Origin: an uncultured bacterium
Lineage (GTDB): Bacteria > Chloroflexota > Anaerolineae > J036 > Brachytrichaceae
Length of the DNA: 32,154 nucleotides
NCBI GenBank assembly: GCA_903873965.1
Contig: CAIQQO010000136.1
Location: 1 to 32,154 of the forward strand
Direction: 5' to 3'
Both the position numbers and the translations under genes were made by a program. Under the pieces are notes generated by a model. The model saw only the letters and a program-made list of their open reading frames with translations. It did no database searches and had not been told where the DNA came from. Of this stretch, positions 7,472 to 15,872 are shown piece by piece (within the stretch, counting starts at the first letter, position 1; every line of letters starts with the position of its first letter).

Positions 7472-9046
7472 ATGCAGGTACGCCAGCTTGCCCGGACGGC
7501 TGTGATTGTCGGTATCGCTTATGTGTTAAGCAATCTGACCGGTCTGGGGCAGCGAATCATCGTTACGTCCAGGTTTGGAACAAGCATCGAGTATGACGCT
7601 TTCAATGCCGCATTCCGCATCCCAGACTTGCTATTCAGCCTGCTGGCCGGAGGCGCACTGGCATCCGCATTCATCCCGACATTCACGGCACGGCTAAGTA
7701 CTAACCAGCAACGCTCGGCGTGGCGGCTGGCGCTGGCGATTGGTGTACTCGTGCCGGCGTTCATGACCGTTATCGCCATTGTTTCGGCTTTGCTGGCGCC
7801 CGTAATCATCAAGGCGATAGTCGCGCCTGGTTTTGACGATGCGCAGGTGACCCTGACGGCTAACCTGATGCGTATGATGCTGGTATCCACCGTCATTTTC
7901 GCCATTAGTGGACTGATCATGGGCGTGTTGCAGTCGAATCAGTCCTTCCTTGCCCCGGCAATCGCGCCTTCGATATACAACCTTGGCATTGTGTTTGGCG
8001 CACTATTTCTGAGCAGCGATGGGATATCGGGTGTCGCCATCGGCGTCGTCCTTGGTGCGGTTCTGCATCTGGTTGTGCAGTTGCCGGCGCTGATCCAGTT
8101 ATTACGCAGTAAAAGGCCAGAAGAGTTGCAGTCGGTCGCAGAGGCGCAACCGCAGCTACTAGCTGATATTCGCAACGTCATCAGGCTGATGGGGCCACGT
8201 GTGCTTGGCCTCGGTGCAGTGCAGATTAACCTGATAGTCACCGTTAGCCTGGCGTCGGCGATGGGAGCAGGTGCGGTGTCGGCGCTCAACATTGCTTTCG
8301 CGACGATGATCCTGCCGCAGGCTGCTATTGCGCAGGCCATCGCCACGGTACTTTTCCCCACGATCAGCGCGCATGCCGCGCGCGGCGAAAACGAGGCGAT
8401 GGCCCGCGCACTCACACGAGCTATCAATGTCGTCATCGCCTTGAGCACCCCGGCAGCCATTGGACTGATTATGTTGGGTGAACCAATCATCCGCCTGCTC
8501 TTCGAACGAAACTCGTTCACTACGCAATCCACCACTTCAGTCGCCTTTGCACTCGCGTGGTACGGCGTGGGACTGGTAGGCCATTCGGTGCTTGAAGTGG
8601 TCACGCGTGGGTTTTATGCTCTGCACGACACCACCCGCCCGGTTATCCTTGCGGTGGCCAGCATGATATTGAATGTGGTGTTGAGCCTGCTCCTCGTCAG
8701 TTACTTTCGAAGTATCGATCTACCGCCATTTGGTGGACTGGCACTGGCTAACTCGCTTGCAACCGGGATTGAAACCGCCATTTTGTATGCCCTTTTGGCG
8801 CAACGCGTGCCGGAAATGAACCTTAACCAGACCCTCGTAGCTGCGGTGAAGAGTTCACTGGCCAGCGTTGTTATGGCAGTTTCGATCTGGGTATGGCTGA
8901 ATCTTGCCGGCAATAGCACACTGGCCGCGCTGGTAGCCATTGCAGTTGGTATGGCGGTCTATTTTGGATCCGCATGGTTGCTTGCCAGTGATGAAACCGA
9001 GTATGCCATTACGCTCGTGCGCGCACGACTGGCACGTTATTTATAA
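7472..9046 (+). CDS. murJ: Lipid II flippase MurJ
   Basis: A 524-residue polytopic membrane protein of the MurJ/MviN (MOP exporter) family. It moves lipid-linked peptidoglycan precursor across the inner membrane. The N-terminus has the family pattern, with SNLTGLGQRIIVTSRFG, then DAFNAAFRIPDLLFSLLAGGALASAFIP, including the conserved AFRIPD and GGALASAFIP stretch. About 14 hydrophobic spans can be traced, and the length matches the family. The LFERNSFT block near residue 340 is also typical of MurJ. The start at 7472 is supported by the TAGAAT box 9 nt upstream. Together with murE further right it implies a peptidoglycan cell wall. Confidence 0.95.
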   Translation: MQVRQLARTAVIVGIAYVLSNLTGLGQRIIVTSRFGTSIEYDAFNAAFRIPDLLFSLLAGGALASAFIPTFTARLSTNQQRSAWRLALAIGVLVPAFMTVIAIVSALLAPVIIKAIVAPGFDDAQVTLTANLMRMMLVSTVIFAISGLIMGVLQSNQSFLAPAIAPSIYNLGIVFGALFLSSDGISGVAIGVVLGAVLHLVVQLPALIQLLRSKRPEELQSVAEAQPQLLADIRNVIRLMGPRVLGLGAVQINLIVTVSLASAMGAGAVSALNIAFATMILPQAAIAQAIATVLFPTISAHAARGENEAMARALTRAINVVIALSTPAAIGLIMLGEPIIRLLFERNSFTTQSTTSVAFALAWYGVGLVGHSVLEVVTRGFYALHDTTRPVILAVASMILNVVLSLLLVSYFRSIDLPPFGGLALANSLATGIETAILYALLAQRVPEMNLNQTLVAAVKSSLASVVMAVSIWVWLNLAGNSTLAALVAIAVGMAVYFGSAWLLASDETEYAITLVRARLARYL

Positions 9047-9103
9047 ACAAACCCATCAAATTGAGGATTAAAATGAAGGGTATCATTAATATTAGAGAAA
9101 CTC

Positions 9104-9541
9104 ATGCCTGAAGACCTGTACTTTGTAGATCCCAATATTCCGCGCGAACCCGCCGATGCTGTGAAGATCACGGATTACCGTGTCATGCCGTGGCCTGACG
9201 GCACTCGTGTCACTGTCGAGATGGGTTTGACGCCCTTTAAGGTATTCCCTGCCATGGATATCAGTATTCTGGCCACCAGCGGTGAGGTGGTGCGCGCCAT
9301 TGCGCTGGTTGGTGCCGTGGAACGGCGACCCTCGCCTACCTTGCACTTGCCGCGCCTGCCCGGCGGCACCAAGCTGGCTGTATTGATTGAAATACTCGAC
9401 GGTGACACGGTCACGCAACAGGTCATCGTACCTTTTGAAGTGTCAGGTCCGATTATCAAGCGTGGAGTGCCTTCCCAGGCAGGCGCCGATGCGGATTCGC
9501 GTGTTGTTGGCTTGGCAGCGACCTCTGGAGTGGACGAATGA
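9104..9541 (+). CDS. Hypothetical protein upstream of moaA
   Basis: A 145-residue soluble protein with no signal peptide, membrane span or catalytic motif that I recognise. The sequence alternates short hydrophobic strands and turns (for example VTVEMGLTPFKVFPAMDISIL), which suggests a mainly beta domain, followed by a disordered Ala/Gly-rich tail. Its stop overlaps the moaA start (ATGA at 9538-9541), so it is translationally coupled to molybdenum cofactor genes. An AT-rich stretch with TATTAG at 9090-9095, 8 nt before the ATG, may be its -10 box. A role linked to moaA is possible but not shown. Confidence 0.8.
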   Translation: MPEDLYFVDPNIPREPADAVKITDYRVMPWPDGTRVTVEMGLTPFKVFPAMDISILATSGEVVRAIALVGAVERRPSPTLHLPRLPGGTKLAVLIEILDGDTVTQQVIVPFEVSGPIIKRGVPSQAGADADSRVVGLAATSGVDE

Positions 9542-10566
9542 GCGTATTAACCTCTGAAGTGCCCGTACAGGCAACCGCACGTCGCAAGGCGCTGGATGCT
9601 TTTGGCCGTCATATCCACTACCTGCGCGTGTCGTTGACCGACAAATGCAATCTGCGTTGTGTCTACTGCATGCCGGAGCAGATGACCTTCCGCCCTAACG
9701 ATGAGTTGCTGACCGACGATGAGATGATTACCGCGCTGCGTGCCGCTGACATACTGGGCTTCGACAAGTACCGTTTGACGGGCGGTGAACCCACTGTGCG
9801 TCCTAATCTGGTGGGCATCGTGCGCGAAATCGGCAAACTGCCCGGCGCGCGCCAGATCACCATGACAACCAATGGTTTGAAACTGGCGAAGTTGGCGCAA
9901 CCCTTGTACGACGCGGGGTTGCAACGCGTCAATGTCAGTTTGGATTCGCTCGATGAAACCAAATACCACCGTATGACCCGCTGGGGGCATGTGGCCGACG
10001 TGCTGGCTGGTATTGCGGCAGCCGAAGCCGCCGGCATGACACCGATCAAGGTGAATTGCGTCGTTATTCGTGGTTTCAACGAAGATAACCTGATCGAATT
10101 GGCACGCCTCACCTATGAGCGCGACTGGCAGGTACGCTTTCTCGAGGTGATGCCATTCGCTGATGTGGCTGAATTTCAGCAGGCGACTATGGTGACGATG
10201 GCTGAGATGATTCAGCACATTGAGGCGCACCTTGGCAAACTGACAGTATTGCGCGATGGTGAACTGGATGGCGAAGCGCGCATGTACAAGCTGGCTGGCG
10301 CACGCGGTGAAGTCGGCTTCATCAGCCCCGTCAGCGCGCCTTTCTGTGCCAGTTGCACGCGCGTCCGCTTAACTGCCGATGGTAAATTGCGCCTGTGCCT
10401 GCTTAAAGATGGCGAACTCGATCTGAGGACGCCGTTACGTCAAGGCGCGACTTCGGAGGAGCTGGCCGAGTTGATGGCACAATCTATCTATCGAAAGCCG
10501 TGGGGTCATGATCTTGCGGGCGGTACGATCCCGCTCAACCGTATCATGAGCGAGATTGGAGGCTAA
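9538..10566 (+). CDS. moaA: GTP 3',8-cyclase MoaA (radical SAM)
   Basis: The first step of molybdopterin synthesis: conversion of GTP to 3',8-cyclo-7,8-dihydro-GTP. The 342-residue protein has both [4Fe-4S] sites. The N-terminal radical SAM motif is DKCNLRCVYC (C37, C41, C44). The C-terminal cluster that binds GTP is C270, C273 and C287 in FCASCTRVRLTADGKLRLC. YRLTGGEPTVR is the SAM-binding GGE block. The C-terminus ends in the conserved Gly-Gly, which functions in the active site. It overlaps the preceding hypothetical gene by 4 nt, and moaC follows 6 nt after the stop, so these are one operon. Confidence 0.98.
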   Translation: MSVLTSEVPVQATARRKALDAFGRHIHYLRVSLTDKCNLRCVYCMPEQMTFRPNDELLTDDEMITALRAADILGFDKYRLTGGEPTVRPNLVGIVREIGKLPGARQITMTTNGLKLAKLAQPLYDAGLQRVNVSLDSLDETKYHRMTRWGHVADVLAGIAAAEAAGMTPIKVNCVVIRGFNEDNLIELARLTYERDWQVRFLEVMPFADVAEFQQATMVTMAEMIQHIEAHLGKLTVLRDGELDGEARMYKLAGARGEVGFISPVSAPFCASCTRVRLTADGKLRLCLLKDGELDLRTPLRQGATSEELAELMAQSIYRKPWGHDLAGGTIPLNRIMSEIGG

Positions 10567-10572
10567 ATCAGG

Positions 10573-11073
10573 ATGGAGTTGACGCATATTAACGCCAGTG
10601 GTGAAGCACATATGGTTGATGTCGGCGCAAAGGACGATACCATGCGTGCGGCTGAGGCTGTTGCGACAGTGCGGATGAATGCCGCGGCCTATGACGCCAT
10701 TGTGCGCGGTAACCTGAAAAAGGGCGATGCCCTTGGTACGGCGCGCATTGCGGGCATAATGGCAGCTAAGCGCACCAGTGAACTCATCCCGTTGTGCCAC
10801 CCGATTGTACTCACGAAGGTGGAAGTCCATTGTGAACCCGTCGATGGCCACATTGCCATTCGCACGCGCGTGGAATGCACCGGTAAAACTGGAGTTGAGA
10901 TGGAAGCGCTTACTGCTGCCAGTGTGGCTGCACTGACTATCTACGATATGGCCAAGGTGATAGACCGCGCCATGACGATTTCCGATGTGCATTTGATCTA
11001 CAAGACTGGCGGAAAAAGTGGCGACTTCGGCGGTTCAGATACAGGCTTTGGCGAGACGATACGCGGGAAATAA
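10573..11073 (+). CDS. moaC: Cyclic pyranopterin monophosphate synthase MoaC
   Basis: It converts 3',8-cyclo-7,8-dihydro-GTP to cyclic pyranopterin monophosphate, the step after MoaA. The 166-residue length is typical. The family blocks are clear: [14 protein letters not shown] at the N-terminus, [32 protein letters not shown] and [12 protein letters not shown], followed by [13 protein letters not shown]. The conserved Lys and Asp residues of the active site (in VDVGAKD and YDMAKVID) are present. The ATG is preceded by a weak CAGG ribosome site, and coupling to moaA is likely because only 6 nt separate the two genes. Confidence 0.98.
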   Translation: MELTHINASGEAHMVDVGAKDDTMRAAEAVATVRMNAAAYDAIVRGNLKKGDALGTARIAGIMAAKRTSELIPLCHPIVLTKVEVHCEPVDGHIAIRTRVECTGKTGVEMEALTAASVAALTIYDMAKVIDRAMTISDVHLIYKTGGKSGDFGGSDTGFGETIRGK

Positions 11074-11139
11074 GCTCGGTTGTTGTCCCTACGGACGGCG
11101 GATGAAGGTGCACCGCATTTGGAATTATGCACACAACCT

Positions 11140-11847
11140 ATGAAGATCAAATTATTCGCAACCTTAAAGGACCGCGCCGGTTCATCAGAGATCATAGCGG
11201 TTACGCCGGACAGCTTGACTGTGCATGAGTTGCGCGTCGCCGTGGCGGAGCAGTATCCGGCGCTGGCCGCGTTGATGACGCAGACCATCGTTGCAGTCAA
11301 TCAGGAATTTGCGTTCAATGCCGAAACAGTGCATGCCAGTGACGAGGTCGCGTTGTTTCCGCCCGTCAGCGGAGGCGCAGACACGGGCGTCGAAGGCGTG
11401 GATTACCCCACGATACTGAGCATCACGCCCGACAAGTTGGACCTGAACGAGTTGCAGCATGCAGTGACGACCGAGTATGACGGTGCTGTGGTGATTTTCA
11501 CCGGCACCGTGCGCAGATTTACGGGAGCGGAAGTGACTGACAAACTGGCCTATGAGGCGTATTGGGCCATGGCCGAAACCAAGCTGCAGCAAATTGCGCG
11601 AGAGATGCGCGCGCGTTTTAGCGATATTCACGGTATTGCGCTGGTACAGCGCGTGGGCGAAATGACACTATGTGAGCCGACAGTGGCCGTTGTAGTTGCT
11701 GCAGGTCATCGAGGTGATGGTGCGTTTGAAGCAGCGCGCTATGGCATCGACCGGCTGAAGCAGATTGTCCCCGTATGGAAAAAGGAAACCCGCCCTGATG
11801 GATCGTCGTGGATCGAAGGCGATTACACACCCGTGAAGGGCGACTAA
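11140..11847 (+). CDS. Fused molybdopterin synthase, MoaD-MoaE in one chain
   Basis: This 235-residue protein joins the small and large subunits of molybdopterin synthase, which turns cyclic pyranopterin into molybdopterin. Residues 1-79 are a ubiquitin-like MoaD domain ending in FPPVSGG. Residues about 88-233 are a MoaE domain with active-site residues H190-R191 (GHRGDGAF) and lysines K214-K215 (VWKKE). In separate MoaD proteins the Gly-Gly is the very C-terminus and carries the thiocarboxylate. Here it is internal (G78-G79), followed by a short linker starting ADTG, so cleavage after G79 is expected. M. tuberculosis MoaX is a known case with the same order. The start at 11140 fits the MoaD N-terminus (MKIKLFATLKD). 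The stop overlaps that of the convergent regulator gene. Confidence 0.95.
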   Translation: MKIKLFATLKDRAGSSEIIAVTPDSLTVHELRVAVAEQYPALAALMTQTIVAVNQEFAFNAETVHASDEVALFPPVSGGADTGVEGVDYPTILSITPDKLDLNELQHAVTTEYDGAVVIFTGTVRRFTGAEVTDKLAYEAYWAMAETKLQQIAREMRARFSDIHGIALVQRVGEMTLCEPTVAVVVAAGHRGDGAFEAARYGIDRLKQIVPVWKKETRPDGSSWIEGDYTPVKGD

Positions 11848-12701
11848 ACCAGCTTGTAACCGGAGCCGCGCATATTGATGATGCGTAGGCCCCTGTCCGG
11901 AAGACCATCGAGTTTTTGGCGCAGGCGCATGACGTGTGGTCGCAGGCGGCGCACCCCGATGACTATGTCCATATCCGGATGCATTAAAGCTTCACTGACC
12001 AGCTCGGATGCCGCCACGGTCTGTCCACGACGTGCGAGCAGCTTGCCGAAGATGCGGTTTTCGACCGCACTCAATCGAACAAAGTTGTCGCCCATGTGAA
12101 TCACGCGTCCGATGGAATCCCATTCCATGGTTGGAGGCAATCTGGCAGGTATGGCTGATGGGGGGGCGTGTTTCGGTTTGATGAACATGTCCGGCGGTGA
12201 GTCAGACTGACGGCGGACAAAGGTGCTGCCAAGGTTGTGTGGTAGCGAACTGGCGTGTTCTACCAGCATACGCGCATTCAGACGCCGAACTGCTTCAGGT
12301 TCGGAGGCCAGGACGTACTCGCGCACACCGAGTTGTAATGCTTTAACTGCCGTATGAACATCGTTGCATTCCTCGTCGTAAAGGATCGTCCACGGTAACG
12401 CCATGCTGTAATCACGCAACAGTGCCAGCAAGGCGATAGCTCCTGCGCGCACACTGGCCGCAAGAATGACGACTGACGCCGGCAGATTGTTATCGGCCAT
12501 CAATGCAGACAAAGTGCCTGTTGTGTGCTTGTTCTGATACCCGTCAGTATCCGCGTGACGATGGTTTTTTAACAGAAAACTGATAGCATCTCCCAGATTG
12601 TCAGCAATGACCAATTCACAACCACCGTCAACCAACCCTTGCTGAAGAGCTGCATCCAAAGTCTCGCCCGGCATTGATAAACATAAGGCGAACTTGGCCA
12701 T
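11844..12701 (-). CDS. Winged-helix regulator with a degenerate receiver domain
   Basis: A 285-residue protein with a C-terminal OmpR-type DNA-binding domain (about 195-285): LSAVENRIFGKLLARRGQTV, then VRRLRPHVMRLRQKL, then MRGSGYKL. The N-terminal half has the hydrophobic pattern of a response-regulator receiver but no phospho-acceptor aspartate at the end of strand 3 (VVILAAS). The usual conserved lysine at the end of strand 5 is also not evident (REYVLASEPEAV). It is therefore likely to be unphosphorylated and to respond to binding or partner contact. No sensor kinase gene is adjacent. Its stop shares bases with the stop of the moaD-moaE gene, so the two genes are convergent. A G-rich stretch 7 nt before the ATG may be the ribosome site. 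Confidence 0.85.
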   Translation of the reverse strand: MAKFALCLSMPGETLDAALQQGLVDGGCELVIADNLGDAISFLLKNHRHADTDGYQNKHTTGTLSALMADNNLPASVVILAASVRAGAIALLALLRDYSMALPWTILYDEECNDVHTAVKALQLGVREYVLASEPEAVRRLNARMLVEHASSLPHNLGSTFVRRQSDSPPDMFIKPKHAPPSAIPARLPPTMEWDSIGRVIHMGDNFVRLSAVENRIFGKLLARRGQTVAASELVSEALMHPDMDIVIGVRRLRPHVMRLRQKLDGLPDRGLRIINMRGSGYKLV

Positions 12702-13042
12702 AGTGATACCCCCTGTGTTGTGCCACGTGTAAAAGATTACTGATGATCAACGTGCATCTGTTGTTCTTTTTCCCGAGGCGCTTTTTTACCGCGCTTGGTG
12801 TAGAGCTTTTCATGACGCATGCAAAACACTACATAAACTAAGAGATATGTGTACTAATGCATCTATATTATATATCCTTTACAAAGAATAGGCACTGTGT
12901 GTGGCGTTATGAAATCATCTTTAGCAATGCGGTTTCTGTTGGTTATACCGATGGGATGTTGCGAGTTGTTGATGGATGGTAATCCATTGTAGTGGACAAG
13001 GAGTCCATAGTGGAAGAGTAATCAGAGAGGAAAGTTGAGTTG
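12702..13042. other. Gene-free region of about 340 bp
   Basis: It lies between the start of the regulator gene and the end of the glycosyltransferase gene, both on the minus strand. The part at 12840-12920 is strongly AT-rich, with runs such as TATATTATATAT, and could hold the regulator promoter. It also contains the second copy of the repeat seen upstream of proA. I find no tRNA, no clear terminator and no convincing coding frame. Confidence 0.6.
12846..12915 (+). repeat. Imperfect intergenic repeat, copy 2
   Basis: TATGTGTA at 12846-12853, then ATAGGCACTGTGTGTGG at 12888-12904 and a TATGA shortly after. Order and spacing match the copy at 115-188 within 3 nt. The surrounding sequence between the blocks is not conserved apart from an AATGCA. 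Confidence 0.35.
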
Positions 13043-14275
13043 TTAACGTTTCAGCGCTACAAACATCTGCGCCGTTTTAGTTGCGATGCTGCCCCATCCA
13101 AACTGATGGCTGAGCACCGTACTCCCTGCCTCAAGCTTTGTGCGCAAATCCGTATCGCGCAACAAACGTTGCATGCCGGCAGCAAGTTCAGCTTCATTGC
13201 TTGGTGCAACAAGCAGTACGTTCTGGCCATCGAGCAGTTCTGGCAGGATGATGCGTGGCGTTGTGGTGATGATGGCTTTGCCGTGAGCCAGTGCGGCCAT
13301 CAGAGTACCGCGACGGAAGGATGCCCCATCCACATAGGGCAGTGCTATACAGTCGCATGCGCTTAATGCCTCACTTACCTGCCTGTCGGTGACAAATCCA
13401 GTCTGCATCACATGACCGCGAATGCCTAGTTGAGCGGCCAATGCCAGTACTTCGTTAGCATAAGTGATGTTGGTCTGATCGCTCTCACCCGTCAATCCTC
13501 CGATCAGCAACAGGTCGGCATCTTCGCCCTGCGCGCGCAACTGCGCTAGTGCGCGCATCAATACGGCGCCACCTTTGCTGGCATTCAAGAAGCCAAAGTA
13601 GCCGATAAGATAGCGGCTGCGCGCGTAGCCCTGCGCCTGCCTCCATGCGGCAGCCGTATAGAATGCAGGCAACTGCGGCATAATGTTGCTGCCAATGGGG
13701 ATCACTGACACGACTGTTTTAAGTTCGGATGATGCCGCATGTGCCATCACGGCGGACTGTGCAAGACTGGCGTGATCTTCTTCATTGGTGACGATAACGC
13801 ACGACGCCGTGCGTGCCAACTCAATCACCGCGCGCCGTCGCAACCCCCCTGCTTTTGGGAAAAGATACGGCACCAGCAGGTCGTGAAACGTCACCACGAT
13901 TGGACAGGTATGGCGCAGAAAGCGTGGCAGCAGGTACATCGCACCATGCATCTGATAGGCTGCTGTCTGGAACTGCAGGTTGAGGATATCGGGCTGGTAT
14001 TTTGCGATGAAGGCTTTGAGTTGGTCAGCCGTGCGCCAGCCCCAACGCGCAACAAGACGATGTACCTGTACGCCAGCTTGGATTTCGTGCGCTGGTAGAT
14101 GTGGCGTCACTTTGGTGATGACGTGCACCTCATGCCCCAACGTCACCAGTGCGCGCGATAATTCACGAGTGTAGTCGCCAAGCCCACCTTGCAACGGTGG
14201 GTATTCGCCTGCAATCATCGCAATACGCAGGCTCACGCCGCTATTTGTGCTGGGCGTAGGGGATGACGCGTGCAT
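13043..14275 (-). CDS. GT4-family glycosyltransferase
   Basis: A 410-residue GT-B fold glycosyltransferase with no signal peptide, probably acting on the inner membrane face in glycolipid or polysaccharide synthesis. The N-terminal acceptor domain opens with AMIAGEYPPLQGGLGDYTREL, the common GT4 start with a glycine-rich loop. The donor domain contains YLIGYFGFLNASKGG, LLLIGGLTGES and LPYVDGASFRRGTLMAALAHG, which corresponds to the E-x7-E region; the usual glutamates there are replaced (DGASFRRGT). The ATG at 14275 lies 8 nt after the tlyA stop. The frame continues upstream but would overlap tlyA. Donor and acceptor cannot be predicted. Confidence 0.88.
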   Translation of the reverse strand: MHASSPTPSTNSGVSLRIAMIAGEYPPLQGGLGDYTRELSRALVTLGHEVHVITKVTPHLPAHEIQAGVQVHRLVARWGWRTADQLKAFIAKYQPDILNLQFQTAAYQMHGAMYLLPRFLRHTCPIVVTFHDLLVPYLFPKAGGLRRRAVIELARTASCVIVTNEEDHASLAQSAVMAHAASSELKTVVSVIPIGSNIMPQLPAFYTAAAWRQAQGYARSRYLIGYFGFLNASKGGAVLMRALAQLRAQGEDADLLLIGGLTGESDQTNITYANEVLALAAQLGIRGHVMQTGFVTDRQVSEALSACDCIALPYVDGASFRRGTLMAALAHGKAIITTTPRIILPELLDGQNVLLVAPSNEAELAAGMQRLLRDTDLRTKLEAGSTVLSHQFGWGSIATKTAQMFVALKR

Positions 14276-14283
14276 TGTCTCGC

Positions 14284-15045
14284 CTAACTCGTGTGCCGTT
14301 CCGATAGCCATATCAGGAATTCCTTGTTGCCATCCATGCCAAGAATCGGCGACACCATGAGTCCGCGCACATCCCATCCCAGACTGGTGCAGAACGCCGT
14401 GATGCGGTCGACGACTTCCTGGTGTACCTCTGGATCGCGCACGATGCCACCACGTCCCACCTTGTCGCGCCCTGCTTCAAACTGCGGCTTGATCAATGCC
14501 ACTATGTGGCCTTCGCTCCCCTGCTCCTCCGCTCTATGGAGCCAGTCAAACACGCGCGGCAGAATCATACTGAGTGAGATGAACGAGACATCGATGACCG
14601 CGAACTGAATAGGCTCTGGCAGCGCTTCGAGGTAACGCACGTTAACCTTTTCCATGATCACTACACGCGGATCGTTGCGCAGTTTCCAGTGTAACTGGTT
14701 GTTGCCGACATCGATAGCGAAGACTTTTGCAGCGTTGCGTTGTAGCAGGCAGTCGGTGAAACCACCGGTACTGCTGCCCACATCAGCACACACCAGTCCG
14801 GTCGGATTGATTTGAAAATGATCGAGTGCGCCAGCCAGTTTCCGCCCTCCACGTGAGACGTATTGTGGCGGGTTCTGGACTGCAATATCGATATCATCGG
14901 CGAAAAGTTTCGCAGGCTGGTCGATTACCTGTGCGTTGACACGCACTTCACCGGCACGTATCAACCGTTGTGCCCAGTCGCGCGTTTCAGCCAGCCCACG
15001 TTCGACCATGATCACATCCAGGCGGCGTTTAGCAGGGGCTTTCAT
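14284..15045 (-). CDS. tlyA: TlyA-family rRNA 2'-O-methyltransferase (S4 plus FtsJ-like domains)
   Basis: A 253-residue member of the TlyA/hemolysin A family. Characterised members methylate ribose 2'-OH of cytidines in 16S and sometimes 23S rRNA using S-adenosylmethionine. Residues 6-67 are an S4 RNA-binding domain (RRLDVIMVERGLAETRDWA). The SAM-binding loop is ADVGSSTGGFTDCLL (about 87-101). The K-D-K-E catalytic tetrad is represented by the lysine in SRGGRKLAGAL, the aspartate in FAVIDVSF, the lysine in ALIKPQFE and the glutamate in GNKEFLIW. Its ATG overlaps the stop of the phosphoesterase gene (ATGA at 15045-15042). Some family members were named hemolysins, but the enzymatic role is better supported. 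Confidence 0.93.
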   Translation of the reverse strand: MKAPAKRRLDVIMVERGLAETRDWAQRLIRAGEVRVNAQVIDQPAKLFADDIDIAVQNPPQYVSRGGRKLAGALDHFQINPTGLVCADVGSSTGGFTDCLLQRNAAKVFAIDVGNNQLHWKLRNDPRVVIMEKVNVRYLEALPEPIQFAVIDVSFISLSMILPRVFDWLHRAEEQGSEGHIVALIKPQFEAGRDKVGRGGIVRDPEVHQEVVDRITAFCTSLGWDVRGLMVSPILGMDGNKEFLIWLSERHTS

Positions 15046-15785
15046 CGCCCATAATTCAGGCGTTCCACCAGCCGCAGCGGGAAGTGAAACGATCGCATCA
15101 AGGCCTGTGTGACTTTAATCGGGTATTCAACGCGGTGTGCCGTCCACGTTGCGGTCGCTGTATCGAGGATGGCGAACGCGGCACGTGGATCGCCGTCGCG
15201 CGGCTGGCCTACACTGCCAGGGTTGATAATGTATCTGGAGTCGCGCTTAAGCATCACCGGGACATTGACGCTGGGCATGGAAACGTGTACATTGCTAGTG
15301 CGCCCGTCGCGCACAAACACAACCGGCACATGTGTGTGACCAACCAGACAGAACGAGGCCTGCATATCGTCGAAATTCTCTTCAGCCACGTTGACATCCG
15401 TGATGTACTCCCAGATTGGTTCGCGCGGGCTGGCATGCACCAGCAGATAATCGTCTAATGGCAAAATGTCGGGGCGCGAACGCAGGAAGCTCATATTCTG
15501 CGAAGTAATGTGTTCCTGCGTCCATTCCACCACATACGCGGCCTGTTCGTGAAAGGTGTGCAGATCCAACTTGCCGATCACGGCCCAGTCGTGGTTACCC
15601 GCCAAACAAATGTGCGGCACAGTACGCAGCAGATCGATACATTCATTGGGTTCAGCGCCATAGCCGACTACATCACCCAGACACCAGACAATGTCGTAGG
15701 ACAGGCCACGTGTCTTGACGTCTGTAAACACAGCCTGCAGAGCCGCCAGATTGGCATGAATATCGGAGATCACTAGACAACGCAT
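15042..15785 (-). CDS. Metallophosphoesterase of the YfcE/MJ0936-like family
   Basis: A 247-residue calcineurin-like phosphoesterase with two-metal centre motifs in order: SDIHANL (D8, H10), LGDVVGYG (D38), AGNHDW (N64, H65), a later VHASPRE histidine and VGHTHVP near residue 150. Family members hydrolyse phosphodiesters or protein phosphates; the substrate here is unknown. No signal peptide, so it is cytoplasmic. It is the first gene of an operon with tlyA and the glycosyltransferase and overlaps tlyA by 4 nt. The ATG at 15785 is preceded at exactly 9 nt by a TACAAT box, so this start is well supported although no Shine-Dalgarno site exists. Confidence 0.92.
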   Translation of the reverse strand: MRCLVISDIHANLAALQAVFTDVKTRGLSYDIVWCLGDVVGYGAEPNECIDLLRTVPHICLAGNHDWAVIGKLDLHTFHEQAAYVVEWTQEHITSQNMSFLRSRPDILPLDDYLLVHASPREPIWEYITDVNVAEENFDDMQASFCLVGHTHVPVVFVRDGRTSNVHVSMPSVNVPVMLKRDSRYIINPGSVGQPRDGDPRAAFAILDTATATWTAHRVEYPIKVTQALMRSFHFPLRLVERLNYGR

Positions 15786-15794
15786 TGATAGTAC

Positions 15795-15800
15795 ATTGTA
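15795..15800 (-). promoter_or_regulatory. -10 box of the phosphoesterase-tlyA operon
   Basis: TACAAT on the minus strand, followed by 9 nt and the ATG at 15785. Same geometry as proA and murJ. Confidence 0.6.
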
Positions 15801-15815
15801 CGTGCAAGTAGCAGG

Positions 15816-15865
15816 CGGGACGACGTGCGGTAAGATGCCGCATCAATGACACGTAGGTCGTCCCG
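15816..15865 (-). other. Hairpin 3' of sufU
   Basis: A 9-bp perfect inverted repeat, CGGGACGAC at 15816-15824 and GTCGTCCCG at 15857-15865, encloses a smaller hairpin (TGCGG/CCGCA). It lies just after the sufU stop and just before the phosphoesterase promoter. There is no U-run on the minus strand, so an ordinary intrinsic terminator is doubtful. It may protect the sufU mRNA end or slow the polymerase. Confidence 0.55.
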
Positions 15866-15872
15866 TACTGTA

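Noticed and set aside
7939-8604. Minus-strand open frame inside murJ (221 codons)
   Set aside because: Antisense shadow; Ser/Thr/Ala/Arg-rich composition without motif.
12888-12906. Sigma-54 promoter (GG-N10-GC) in the shared repeat block
   Set aside because: The -12 GC does not fall at the required spacing in either copy; it reads GG there.
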